NCBI GenBank assembly: GCA_011319805.1 | Contig: SJRY01000266.1 | Coordinates: 496,001-560,000, forward strand | Source: Macrocybe gigantea | Lineage: Eukaryota; Basidiomycota; Agaricomycetes; Agaricales; Callistosporiaceae | Direction of reading: 5' to 3' | Length of the DNA: 64,000 nt | Shown: one piece after another, positions 27,100 through 37,349 of the stretch | Layout of the letters: each line of letters starts with the position of its first letter | Position numbering within the stretch: position 1 is the first letter of the stretch | Translations under genes and position numbers: made by a program | Notes under the pieces: model-generated | Database searches by the model: none | Told to the model about the DNA's origin: nothing | The model's input: only the letters and a program-made list of their open reading frames with translations

Positions 27100-29298
27100 A
27101 TGCGCTCCGTAGCCGCTCTCTCCTTTTCTCGCAGCCACCGCTATCTCGCCCGTGGCAGCAGTATGGCCTCTGCCGAGACAATTCAACACTGGCTCAACGC
27201 CGCTCCGTCTCTCGTCGGGTTTCCAGATCAAGATTTCCGGCGTCATAACCCTCCTAAAGACCTGCTCGACGCCATATCACGTACTTCTGACTTCCTGCAC
27301 CGCGACAACTTCAGTTACTTGTTCCCGACCGTGGCGCTAGCAACGCCAACACCGTCCGCCAAGCGAGAGCACTGCCTTCTCTCACCCTATCTCTCGCTGG
27401 AAACGCACGTGCGGAGCATCTCTGATGAGGCGGTTGATGACGTGGAATCGCGCGTCGAGGGTTATGCGCTCAAGGTTCCAGCAGATGGATCTGGCGCGAC
27501 ACTGCAGGCCAACTCGACGTTGGGCTTGTTCCGTGGCTTGACGACGTTTGGACAGTTGTGGTATGACTTGGACGGGACGACGTATACTCTTCAAGCCCCG
27601 TATGACATCGTTGATTCCCCCGCATATGTATGCAAATTTTGTGCTCTCGTCATAAAAGCATTTACCAAGACTGCTTTTCAGCACTATCGCGGATTCATGC
27701 TTGACACAGCAAGGAACTAGTACGTCGCTTGTCCCTCAATCCGTCTTCAGACACATTCTGACCCGTTCTAGCTTCCCTGTTTCGGATATCAAGCGAACAC
27801 TTGATGCAATGAGCTGGGTCAAGATCAATATGTTCCATTGGCACGTCGTCGACTCCCAATCCTTCCCTCTTGTCGTTCCTGGCTTCCAGGAGGTCTCTGC
27901 GAAAGGTGCTTACAGTTCTTCAAAAGTTTACACCCCCAACGACGTAATGGATATTGTTTCCTACGCTGCTGCAGTAAGTTTTTACCGTAATTCCATCTTG
28001 GCAGTTGTTAAACGTTCCAAAGCGCGGTATCGATGTCTTGGTGGAGATAGATACCCCAGGCCATACTTCAATCATTGCTAAATCACATCCAGAACACATT
28101 GCTTGCTTTGAAGCTTCGCCCTGGAGTCAATTCGCGAATGGTACATCTCTATGGTCACAGAGTACCTCTGTTACTCACACGCTATGCGTAGAACCTCCTG
28201 CGGGTCAACTTCGACTCGCCTCAAACGCGACCACGAACTTTGCTGCTGCACTGCTCAAGTCTGCTGCATCCATGTTCCGTTCCAAGTTCTTCAGCACAGG
28301 GGGCGACGAGATCAACGCGAACTGCTATGCCAAGGACGCTGCTACTCAGAATGATCTGCGTACGTCGCATGCCTCAATCCCGGCGCACCGTGCATCTCAA
28401 GTGACGTTCACCGCAGAATCCCAAGGAAAACGTTCGAGCAGCGTTGGACACATTCACCCAGGTTACTCATGGCGCACTGAGGCAGGCGGGCAAGAAAGCG
28501 GTGGTTTGGGAAGGTGAATAGAGCTGCTGGTGCGCTTTTGTCTCGCACTTACTCATTCGCTTCAGAGATGGTACTCGAACACCAAGTCACGCTCGCCAAC
28601 GACACGGTGGTCATGTGCGTTCGCCATCTCCATACAGAATCTCCAATCCTGGTTTGACAGGCGGTTTGCAGGGTCTGGATATCTTCAGAGCATGCTGCTT
28701 CGGTGGCATCCAAGGGCTTCAAGCTAGTCCACGCGCCTTCCGACTACTTTTACCTCGACTGTGGTGCCGGAGGCTGGGTCGGCAATTTCGTCGGTGGTAA
28801 CAGTTGGTGTGATCCATTCAAGACCTGGCAAAAAGTGCGTAGTCGGGCACCCACGCTTACTTGCGGCGATTTAACCAATCCTCCTACTAGGCATATTCTT
28901 TCAATCCGACGGCCAATCTGACGGACGAGCAGGCAAAGTTGGTCCTTGGTGGTATGTTGGTAGCGTCATCATGCTTCACGCTTGTTGATCAACATGGTTC
29001 TTTAGGTCAGCAGCTTCTTTGGACCGAACAATCGTCTCCTTCGAATCTCGACCCCATCGTCTGGCCGCGTGCGGCTTCATCCGCCGAAGTACGTTCTTCC
29101 GTTCTATATCGCACAGCTGCAGACAAATTGAAATCATGTTTACAGGTCTTCTGGTCTGGTCCTGGTGGAGACGTCGCCAAGGCGCTTCCGAGATTGCACG
29201 ATGTAGCGTACCGATTCGTCCAGAGAGGCGTCAAAGCGATCGCGTTGCAGCCAGAGTGGTGCGCGTTGCGTCCCGGAGCCTGTGACTTGGATGCATAG
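27100..29298 (+). CDS. Secreted beta-N-acetylhexosaminidase, GH20
   Basis: Removes terminal N-acetylglucosamine from chitin oligomers and glycans (EC 3.2.1.52), in chitin recycling or mycoparasitic and saprotrophic nutrition. Landmarks: WPLPRQFNTGSTPLRL (start of the mature protein), YRGFMLDTARNYFPV across an intron, MFHWHVVDSQSFPL, GIDVLVEIDTPGHT, and FFSTGGDEINANC with the catalytic Asp-Glu pair of GH20. Later parts include GFKLVHAPSDYFYLDCG and LLWTEQSSPSNLDPIVWPRAA. Introns can be placed precisely at 27628-27681, 27718-27771 and 27973-28022, with several more after that; joining them gives one continuous family match. In exon 1 the frame changes twice: the ATG 27100 frame gives MRSVAALS, a hydrophobic signal region plus WPLPRQF lies in the next frame, and NPPKDLLDAI returns to the first. 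The stop is at 29296-29298. Confidence 0.9.
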
Positions 29299-30102
29299 AT
29301 TGGTATGCTCGAACACGTACTATCGAATCGGTCATTCGTTTGTTGTCGGCTTGCGACTGTGATGTGTACACTGCCGTTCCTTGCGCGGACTTGCGCTATC
29401 ATTATCGGACAGTCCTGCATCCGTATTGATTCCCTTTACCGTGCATTGAACATGCTAGCGTTTTTCTGGTCAAGCTCTGCTGATATGCAATTCGTAACCG
29501 CCACATACTTATCGCGCTATCTGGTACTTAGCTGCGAACATGGACGATACTATGAAACGTCAGGCAACACAGCAACGCATGCATGCATCCGTGATGCGCC
29601 AAAGTTGATCAGAAACTGGGCGAGTTGATGATGGTTTTTGATGCGCGATGACGACGAATTTCATAGAGGCGGCAGCTACATTGTACACCGAAACAGCAGT
29701 TGCCAACTGAAAGCTTGCCTCATGTGACACGAAACGGGGCTACAGAAAGCGTTCAGCAAAACTGTTCATTTATCAGCAAAACCGTCATAAATGAACAGCA
29801 CGCGGTTTCTGCTACCAAGCACATCCTCATACAATGCACGTATTAGTTGCAACGATCCTAGCAAACGCTTCTGGTAGAATGCAAATCATGCGGGAGAGCC
29901 TGGAGAGCCCCGCATGGCGATATACAGGTACACCCACGCCAAAGGCATAACACATTTTTACAACGTACAGCTACCAGCGTAGTCGGCACTGAACTTTGCC
30001 TCCACGTTACCAATAAACTGCATCGAGCTGGAGCGATCTTTCGCATTGGGCAACACTTGCTCGAGATTCACAGCCCCTAATACGGCATCAGTCTGACGGC
30101 GT
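29299..30102. other. Convergent intergenic region with a hairpin
   Basis: This 3'-to-3' gap separates the hexosaminidase and the unrecognised secreted gene. Open frames near 29305-29628 show no family features. The notable element is a perfect inverted repeat at 29762-29798, listed separately. Confidence 0.4.
29762..29798. repeat. Perfect 12-bp inverted repeat with 13-nt loop
   Basis: CTGTTCATTTAT at 29762-29773 is exactly reverse-complementary to ATAAATGAACAG at 29787-29798, separated by 13 nt. Outside it an imperfect second pair is visible: CAGAAAGCG at about 29743-29751 against CGCGGTTTCTG at about 29801-29811. The element sits between convergent genes. It could be a relic of a small inverted-repeat transposon or a structured 3' element; sequence alone does not decide. 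Confidence 0.6.
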
Positions 30103-31480
30103 CTATGAGACGAACTGAAGCATACATTTGTAGTGCTTATCTGCTGCTCGTGTCATCAGCGAACGGCCTTCCAACCCTCTCTTCTGCTTCTCTGCTACCT
30201 GTAGAAAGGTTGTGTTCTATCAAAACGCAGATCCGCTAAGTGGGGAAGGAGGGACTTACGGGTGAAGGATAATGGAACCACACCCAGCCCTTCGCAATAA
30301 TCTGGACTTCTCCGTTGCTTGACACGCTACATGACTTCGCGACCACCTGAAGGGCTTTGTGAGGCCAATGAAGGTGTGCCTTTTCCCAGTGTCCTCACCG
30401 ACGATGTACATTTGCCGTTGTTCGGACTTATCAACCACAAGTCCTGTACAAAGGTGTTGGTGAGTGCGGTCTCAAACCTGCAACAAGGTAGGAAATTAGC
30501 AAAATGCCTCAAATACTCCTCAGCATTAAACGCGATTACCCGTTCCCCTGCTCGTTAACGAACGAAGCTTCGGCAAAACCCTCGGAACCAAGTTCAATGC
30601 CAAAAAGACCGAGATTGAATTTGAGCTGTACGCCAAACGACACGCGACCGCCAATGGCAGAGGCATCTAAACACGGTAGTCAGTTTCAGTAAATTTCATA
30701 TCTGTTCTACGAACGTTTGACAGTGAGGTGCGCCGTGCTTGTGCCACCCACGGTGAAGGAGAGTTTCACAGTGGCATTTGTCCCTGAAAGGGCGCTTTGC
30801 AAATTCTCTGTCGTTGATTGGCAAGTAAAATTTTTCTTGCCTGCAAAGATAATAAGTCCTGGGCACGGATACCGGGAACATGTCTGCATTACCGTCTGGA
30901 CTGATCTGTACAACGTCCGGTTGAACACATGCCTGTGCTGGTTTATCGGGATACTGAGGAAGAGAAGAGAAAAGAAAACAGTATCAGAAACAGTCAGCAA
31001 CGAAAAATCATCGCTGGATTATACCTCTTGCGGATTTGTGACTACCTTGAACCCATCCCCCCAATGACTTTTCGCATAGTCAAAGACCCGAGCCCATCCT
31101 GGCACTAAGCAGCGTCCGTTCAGCAAGAAATTTCGTCTGTAAATGCGGTTTGGATGGCCATGTCACTCACAGTTTTGAGCATCTTGAACGGATAACGGCG
31201 AGCAGGTTATCGGCGCAGCGCCCCTTTCGGCGAGGGCAAATTCCTGGCTCGATTCCATGGGATATCTTGCGTGTAGAGATCCATCCGACGTATATGCGAC
31301 ATATTCCCTTCTCACTTCGTCGATTGCTATGGCCGCGACATTAGTATTTGCCAGTCCTCTTGTGAGTTCGGCGAATGGTATTGCAAAAGCCAGCCTAAAT
31401 ATATGTGATAGGAAAAAGAACTAAGAGAGAACGGATCAGCTATTATAGCAGGGATGCATTTCATGCGCTCACTTGTATGA
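30103..31480 (-). CDS. Unrecognised multi-exon secreted protein, Ser/Thr-rich and beta-rich
   Basis: I do not recognise a named family. Joining minus-strand frames at good GT-AG borders gives one continuous protein: a signal-like LAFAIPFAELTRG near 31370, then VFDYAKSHWGDGFKVV, YPDKPAQACVQPDVVQ, a Ser/Thr/Asn-rich stretch, the alternating polar/hydrophobic GVQLKFNLGLFGIELGSEG, NTFVQDLWLISPNNGKC, and VQIIAKGWVWFHYPSP, ending at stop 30103-30105. Introns are inferred at about 30205-30262, 30358-30401, 30485-30548, 30671-30714, 30827-30875 and 30961-31025. The true start is not resolved (about 31.4-31.5 kb). Near 31163 there is either a roughly 30-nt intron or an in-frame TGA. The alternating strand pattern and aromatic end loosely recall beta-pore-forming (aerolysin-type) folds, but this is a weak impression, not an assignment. 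Confidence 0.5.
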
Positions 31481-32105
31481 TTCGTTTCATTGACGAAGAG
31501 AATAACATGCCGTCGACAGCCTTTTGGGACGTCCTACTGAAAGAGACCAGCTCTGACGAGGAGTAAAGACAATAGTTGTCCATTATATCCCATTCTGTCG
31601 CAATGTCCGCGTGTCGAGATTACACCGTTGCATCGCCACAGTGATAATCGAATATGCATTGCAGATGGTAGTCGTATGGAAACAACTCAAGGGGAATATT
31701 ATTTTCACCACCCTGGCGTGCATCAGGCTGTGTATGGCACGTCGTAGGAGAGATTGAGGAAACATTTGACTTGATTTTGTTGCACCGCCTGGCATTGGTG
31801 CGAGACTAATTCTCAACAGAGAGCATAGAGGTATCCTAACTGAATGTGCGTGGTGGCAAAAATCCGACTCGATGAAAGAGTCTCCTGTTTCCATCAATAT
31901 TTGATGATCGATGATGGAATGCACCTACGCTCAGACCAAGTTGCCTGATGGTATTATCGCGTTCTCTAGACTTAGACGTTGATGAGAACCAACAGATGGA
32001 GAAAACATAGATAGCTTAAAGGTGGTAGAAGGAAACATCTCGAGGACTATGACAAGCAAACGAAGTGGAGCCGGAATAACATTAAGCGCCGGAAATCGCT
32101 CTCTT
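31481..32105. other. Intergenic region between two minus-strand genes
   Basis: It contains the 3' flank of the ENTH gene and the upstream region of the unrecognised secreted gene. A minus-strand frame continuing past 32106 to 31931 looks like read-through after a frame error, not coding sequence. Nothing else is supported. Confidence 0.35.
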
Positions 32106-34160
32106 TCAAAGCAATAAATCATCCCACCACTTGTTTTGCTTGAATTGCCAAATGTACCTGTTCCAGTGCCGAAACCAGTCGTTGATGTGATATTGGCACC
32201 GGCCCGTCGTTGATTACCCCAGAGCCCCGCCATAGCCTTCTCCCGCTCAAGATCTTTGATAGACTTGGTCGCGGCCGTGCTTTGTCCAGGAGTCGATTTA
32301 GTTGCGCTCGTGCCCAAGGACAATGACCAGAGATCATCGAAATTAGCACTGGATTTGGTCTGGGTAGCCACGGACGCTGGTCGCGCGCCAGTCGAGGTCG
32401 AAGTGATGTTGGCAGGAGAAGAAGGCTGGATGGGCGCAGACCCAAAGAGACTGGGTGTATGTTGCATTTGGGCCGGAGATTGGGGAACCAGTGGAGAGGA
32501 GAAAGCTGATGTCTGAGAGAAGGAGCCAGTGGGTCTATGCGTTCCGCCTATCCCAGAAGCTGGACCTGCAGCCATGGGCGCTACACTCGCCTGGGGAATG
32601 CCGCCAAAACCGACTCCGGAGGGGTTTACTTGCGGCCGTGCTCGAATAGACGTCGAATTGCCGGAAGCAAGCAAATCCATTAAATTTGGTTTCGTAACAG
32701 CATTCGATGCCAAGGTAGCGTTGGACGTAGCTGTGATGGCTGCTTGAACAGGGGCTGCTTGAAAATCGGCAAATTCGTCATCTAACATCGATTCTGAGCA
32801 TGAACAATGTGTTTGCTGTGCACATGAATGGGTTCGACCCACCATCAATGACGTTAGGAGCAGGGGCAACGGCAGGCAAAGCCTTGTTTGTCGCTAGGAT
32901 GAAATTCCAGTGTTCGAGCTTGTTGTAGCAGGTGTATCGTCGAGTCCACCTAAAAGGTCATCGATGGGGGGAGCAGACGTAGGAACGGCAGCAGAAGCCG
33001 GTGTAGACGCTTTCCTGGAAGGAGTGCCGCGGGGATCGGAGGATCGTGGGCGGGAATGGGGAGAACGCGAGACATTCTCATCGTCGCCAGCATCATATTC
33101 TTCATATGGCCGTCTCGAGTCATCTCGGAAGGAGCTGCTACCTGCTCCGATCCCTCCACCTCCGTAGCTTCCGTAATCTGATAGAGGGCTTTAGATATCG
33201 AGCTGCGTTTAATGATAAACACGTTACCATTGCTATAGCCGCCGCCACCGGACGAGAAGCTGTCGCTTCCAAAGCCACCATATCTGCTGCCCCCTCCGAA
33301 ACCAGATGCATCGCTTCCAGTTCCTGTGTATTTATGTTTGTTGGCTTTTGCTTTTCGTCTTTCCGCTCTGATCTTGTCGACATCTGAGAGTAATTCCACC
33401 AATTCTCGAGAGCGGTTGCGGACTACGATGGATAATCGGTCATGATTCCTCACAGCAACGAATTACTGAGGACTAACCGTTGACACCCTCATCCTTCCCT
33501 TTGTCATCAATGTAATGGAAGTTTCGCAACATCTTCAATGTGGAAATGTGTGATCGTGCGTCATCCACTACACGTTCCGAACCATGTTTGACTAGATATT
33601 CCAGCAATTGGAGAGCCTAGATGAAAAATCAGGGAAACGTACTTGGTCCAGATCACAAGCGGACAAACCTTATAGATTTGACGCCATTGCCGGGCTTCTT
33701 TCTCCATAAAACGGGCATAGATGCAGGGCATAATCTCGTTGAACTGTTGGCTGGATCCTCATCTATCAGGGGACAAGATAAAGGGTACCAATTGCTGATC
33801 ACCCACAAGTTGAATGTTCTAGCAATGAAGAATAAACGTCTGAGTAAGCGATAAGGGCGATGGAGCTTACCCCTGTGCAATCTCTTGCATTAACGTCGAA
33901 CTTGCACCCCTTGAAAGTAAACATTCAGCATGTAAACTCAGCCATCTGTCACAGGGCATTACCAAGGCTCATCGTTTGTCGCCTCCCTGACCTTTGCCTC
34001 CATTTCGCTAACGTTGAGTACGACATTTTTTGCCTCAATTGAAGCGTCAACATCTGGAAGCGAAAACCGGAATTGCACAAGGTACCTGGTTATACATTGA
34101 CTTCAAGTCATAGAGGGTGATTTGAGAAAGGGTATTCCCCAGAGATTCAAGCCTGTCCAT
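32106..34160 (-). CDS. ENTH-domain epsin-type clathrin adaptor (Ent3-like)
   Basis: ENTH proteins bind phosphoinositides and link clathrin and cargo at the trans-Golgi/endosome or plasma membrane. The N-terminus MDRLESLGNTLSQITLYDLK is distinctive for the Ent3/epsinR class. Exon 1 ends at 34086 (donor GTACC). Further ENTH pieces are SRELVELLSDVDKIRAERRK near 33400 and a lysine-rich segment. A Gly-rich stretch (about 33.25-33.35 kb) and an unstructured tail follow, with DDLLGGLDD near 32935 and DDEFADFQAAP near 32775, which resemble gamma-ear and clathrin/adaptor-binding acidic-Phe and DLL motifs. The natural end appears to be DDLLL with stop at 32106-32108, reached if the CCC run at 32123-32125 is one base short; without that shift the frame runs to 31931. 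Function is by family. Confidence 0.86.
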
Positions 34161-34537
34161 GGTGGAAGCCGAGATTGTAAAGTCCCTGGTGAAATGAAAG
34201 CGGACGTTCGCTGCTGTCGGATACGGAAGGATTGTTTGCTGGCGAAAGCTCAATGGCCTCTGATGCAAACAGGGCCAAAGCGATGTCGACTCCATAGTTT
34301 ACAAGGCTACAATGGTACATGGCTCTCTCCACGTTCAGATGCCCCAGAACTCTGTTTCGAGAATTTTCGTCATATATCTCTAAATTTTATTGTGGGCATT
34401 TGAATTCAATGCATTGGCAACTTGCTTCAACAGGTTCAAGACTTTTAAATGATGTCATGTGATGGACGCGACTTTCACCAATTCAAAACGCGTGAATGAT
34501 CTTTCTGATTTCATGAGATACCCACTCACGTAAACGG
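34161..34537. other. Divergent promoter region between ENTH and Ser/Pro-rich genes
   Basis: A short gap lies between head-to-head genes. The ENTH start codon lies at 34158-34160 and the other gene's 5' end is unclear, so part of this stretch may be transcribed leader. No motif stood out. Confidence 0.3.
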
Positions 34538-36968
34538 ATGCTATCATCGTCTCTTCTTGACAGAAAGATACACCCGGACCTCAATTCACTTGTTGAAGAT
34601 GGGATCCCGCAGAGATACAATTCCAGTCCTCAGACGATGACCGTCAATCGATCTCTCAAAGAGAGCCAGCAGCACGACTCCAACGGCAACACCAATCTGA
34701 GGCCGAAACATCAGATTTACAATTATCTCCCTCCTCTCCATGCCTGAAAGAAATTTCATCGGGTTCGGCATCGAGCGAAGAATTGTCAAGAAATACCTTC
34801 GGCCAAGTCAAGGATGTAAAGAAGAATACATCCGCAACACAGACAATTGAGCATACATCGACCGATTTTGCTACTTCGAAGACGTCACTTGCTCTTAGTC
34901 GCCATTCATCTAACAAGGGTACGGAAGGAAGAAACGCAATTCTGTCCTCGCCGCACAATACGTTTGGATGTCCATCGCCAGTCACACACTCATGGGAGTC
35001 AAAAGGCGAGGACGCTAGTCACTCGAATGAGATATACCCATCGAACCCCACCTCGAAATGTGATCCGGTATCAGCAGCGGAGCCATCCAGATCCTGCAGT
35101 CCGCCAAACTCCAAGCATAGTCAACAAGTCGATCGCCGTTCTGCGTCTCCCGTCACTCGACAATCGAGCCTATCTTCAATAAGTTCCAGATCCGCAAGTA
35201 GAAAGCAATCTGCTAGAATGTCGTCTGTCACAAACATAGCAGACCCAACTTGGCGACTCACGCCCGCTTCACACAGCACCCCTAGGCGTGCAAGATTGCT
35301 GAGAAAATCCAATAAAAGGAGACTGAGTGCTGAATACAGTGCAATGCGCGCAGCTTCCTTCACAGGCGGTGAAAGCTGGGAATCTCAAATCGCCCAAGAA
35401 ATAATTCGCATGTCGATTACCGACGGTTCGGTCTACAAACAAGACAACGTGCCTTCCATAACAGGAAATACACGAGGAGTGAGCGTGCATCTGACCTCAG
35501 TCTTTTTCTCAACCCTTCCATCTCTTTTCCTGACTATCTTATCCCCTATATACCCATTCTCTCCTTTCTTTCTCTTTCGTTGCTCACCTTTTTTTTAGTC
35601 GACAACGGCTATCAACTTCGGGCTGCCTTTTTTACGCAGTGAGTAGGCATGCCGACATCATTGTAGCACCGATTTTTTTCTCATGACGATCGCACTCTTA
35701 ACAAACAGCCACGCAAACTGGCTATTTCCCTGCTACTTCTCAAGATAATTCACATTCTGATATTGTAGCCGCCCGCAGCCCCAGTGTACGAGGTGGCATC
35801 GCAAGGATGGCAAGCGATGGATTGGGCCCGTCGTCACCAACATCATCCTCAAACCGAACAAGGACATCTTCGCCATCCCGGGTAGACCCCACTTCTAACG
35901 TCGCTCCCGCTACCTCTCAACTGGTGCCGCCTTCATTGTCTATCACAACGCCGACGCCCGAACCGTCTCCCATCTCGCCGACGAGGCATACCTTGCAGTC
36001 ATCGATAGTGGCTGAATCATCGACATCTGCACCACGTGTCCCTAGCACTCCTGTGGTAGCTCGGCCAACTTCATCGTACAGTCAAAAAGGCAAACGAAAA
36101 GCTGAAGAAGCTGGCGTAGACGGCGGCAACACTCCTCCAAAAGAGCACAAAACAACGCGCCCGACTTTTGCTGCTGATCCTAGACGTGAGTCCATGCGCT
36201 GACCTCACGCGTCATATATCGTACAATCATATGCCATAGCTCATCGTGCATCTGGAAACTCTGGCTCTTCCCGTGCGCCTTCCTCTTATCATCGAAAACG
36301 CGCACGGTTGTCGGCGACGACCGAATCTCGGCCCGCTTCAAGGACGTCCGGAGAAGCACACAGCCGTGACGCTACCAACACAGGCTCACTATCCAGCCGA
36401 ACGAGTGCTTCCTATCGCCCCGTTCCACCGACATATCACCCCCCACAGCGCGCCCCGTCGAGACGCAGCCTCTCTCAAGTATCGATACCCGTTTCCGCCT
36501 TGATATCCCCTCATGCGCCATCTGTTGTACATCCAAGTTCCTTTCACATGCGTGACCCTCGGAAACCTGCACCAGTGCAGAGCACGTCCTGGTCACTTTC
36601 GTTGCCATTGCCCGGGAGTGGTGCCGGTTTCGAAAATTGGACGGCTCGAGGTGGTAGTCCTCCCCATGCTTGGTTATTTTTCTTCGGTTTCATCATTTTT
36701 CCGTTATGGTGGATTGCTGCGTTTCTGAAGACGCCACAAACGCGACGGCTGGGTGCAACCGAAGCAGAGAAGGGTGTTGTCTTGGACGATCCGCAGGTGG
36801 AATTCGGTGTGTTGCCTCAATTGTGCAGCTTTTCCTTTGGCTAGACATGTTTTTCTTACCTTTGATTTAGACGCTCGATCATGGCGCACTCGTTGTCGCG
36901 TTATGGCGTTTGTTTCCCTTTTGACCTACATACCTTTCATCATCCTCGTAGCCGTCTTCGCTCGATAG
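34538..36968 (+). CDS. Ser/Pro-rich protein with two C-terminal membrane segments, function unknown
   Basis: I do not recognise a named family. The long N-terminal part is low-complexity and rich in Ser, Thr, Pro and Arg (for example SSLSSISSRSASRKQSARMS near 35165-35225 and PSSPTSSSNRTRTSSPSR near 35830), suggesting a disordered, probably phosphorylated cytosolic region. It includes TWRLTPASHSTPRRARLLRK and a basic KGKRKAEE patch. The C-terminus has two hydrophobic segments: AWLFFFGFIIFPLWWIAAFL (about 36671-36730) and, after an intron, VMAFVSLLTYIPFIILVAVF, ending AR and stop 36966-36968. A short, conserved-looking loop (TPQTRRLGATEAEKG) lies between them. The 5' end is uncertain: the reading frame appears to shift near 34690-34700, so ATG 34538 is only a candidate. 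Confidence 0.6.
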
Positions 36969-37349
36969 CACGTCGCAGTCCACGCGCCGTTGCAGCTCGC
37001 CCTATGATTGTGGCATCCATACAATCAACCCGTTCTTTACATTTTCCACTCCTTACATCTTGTTTTATTACTGTCTTATTGCTAGAAACATGTACATATG
37101 TTATGTTCCTGTATGTACGCACCGAGCACGGACTACTTGGCAGCCTCTGCTTGGGAGAAATCTTACGTAATGAGCCGCGTTGCAAACAAAGGGTCAACAA
37201 AGACGGTGAGAGAGCTAACCTTCAATATCTGGACGACATTAGGGACATCTGCGTTAGATGTTCGTCCTCCTTTCAACATCTGCACTCTTTGACCTGACGA
37301 TTCTGATTTTCCTCCATTTTACAGACTTTTTCTTCCGATTTTCGCCGCA
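36969..37349. other. Intergenic region upstream of NOT2
   Basis: No supported gene. It has an AT-rich stretch followed by a pyrimidine-rich run just before the NOT2 ATG, a common layout for housekeeping gene leaders in basidiomycetes. Confidence 0.35.

Noticed and set aside
32815..32860. T-arm-like GGGTTCGACCC, possible tRNA
   Set aside because: It lies in an inferred intron of the ENTH gene, and no D-arm or acceptor stem can be built around it on either strand.
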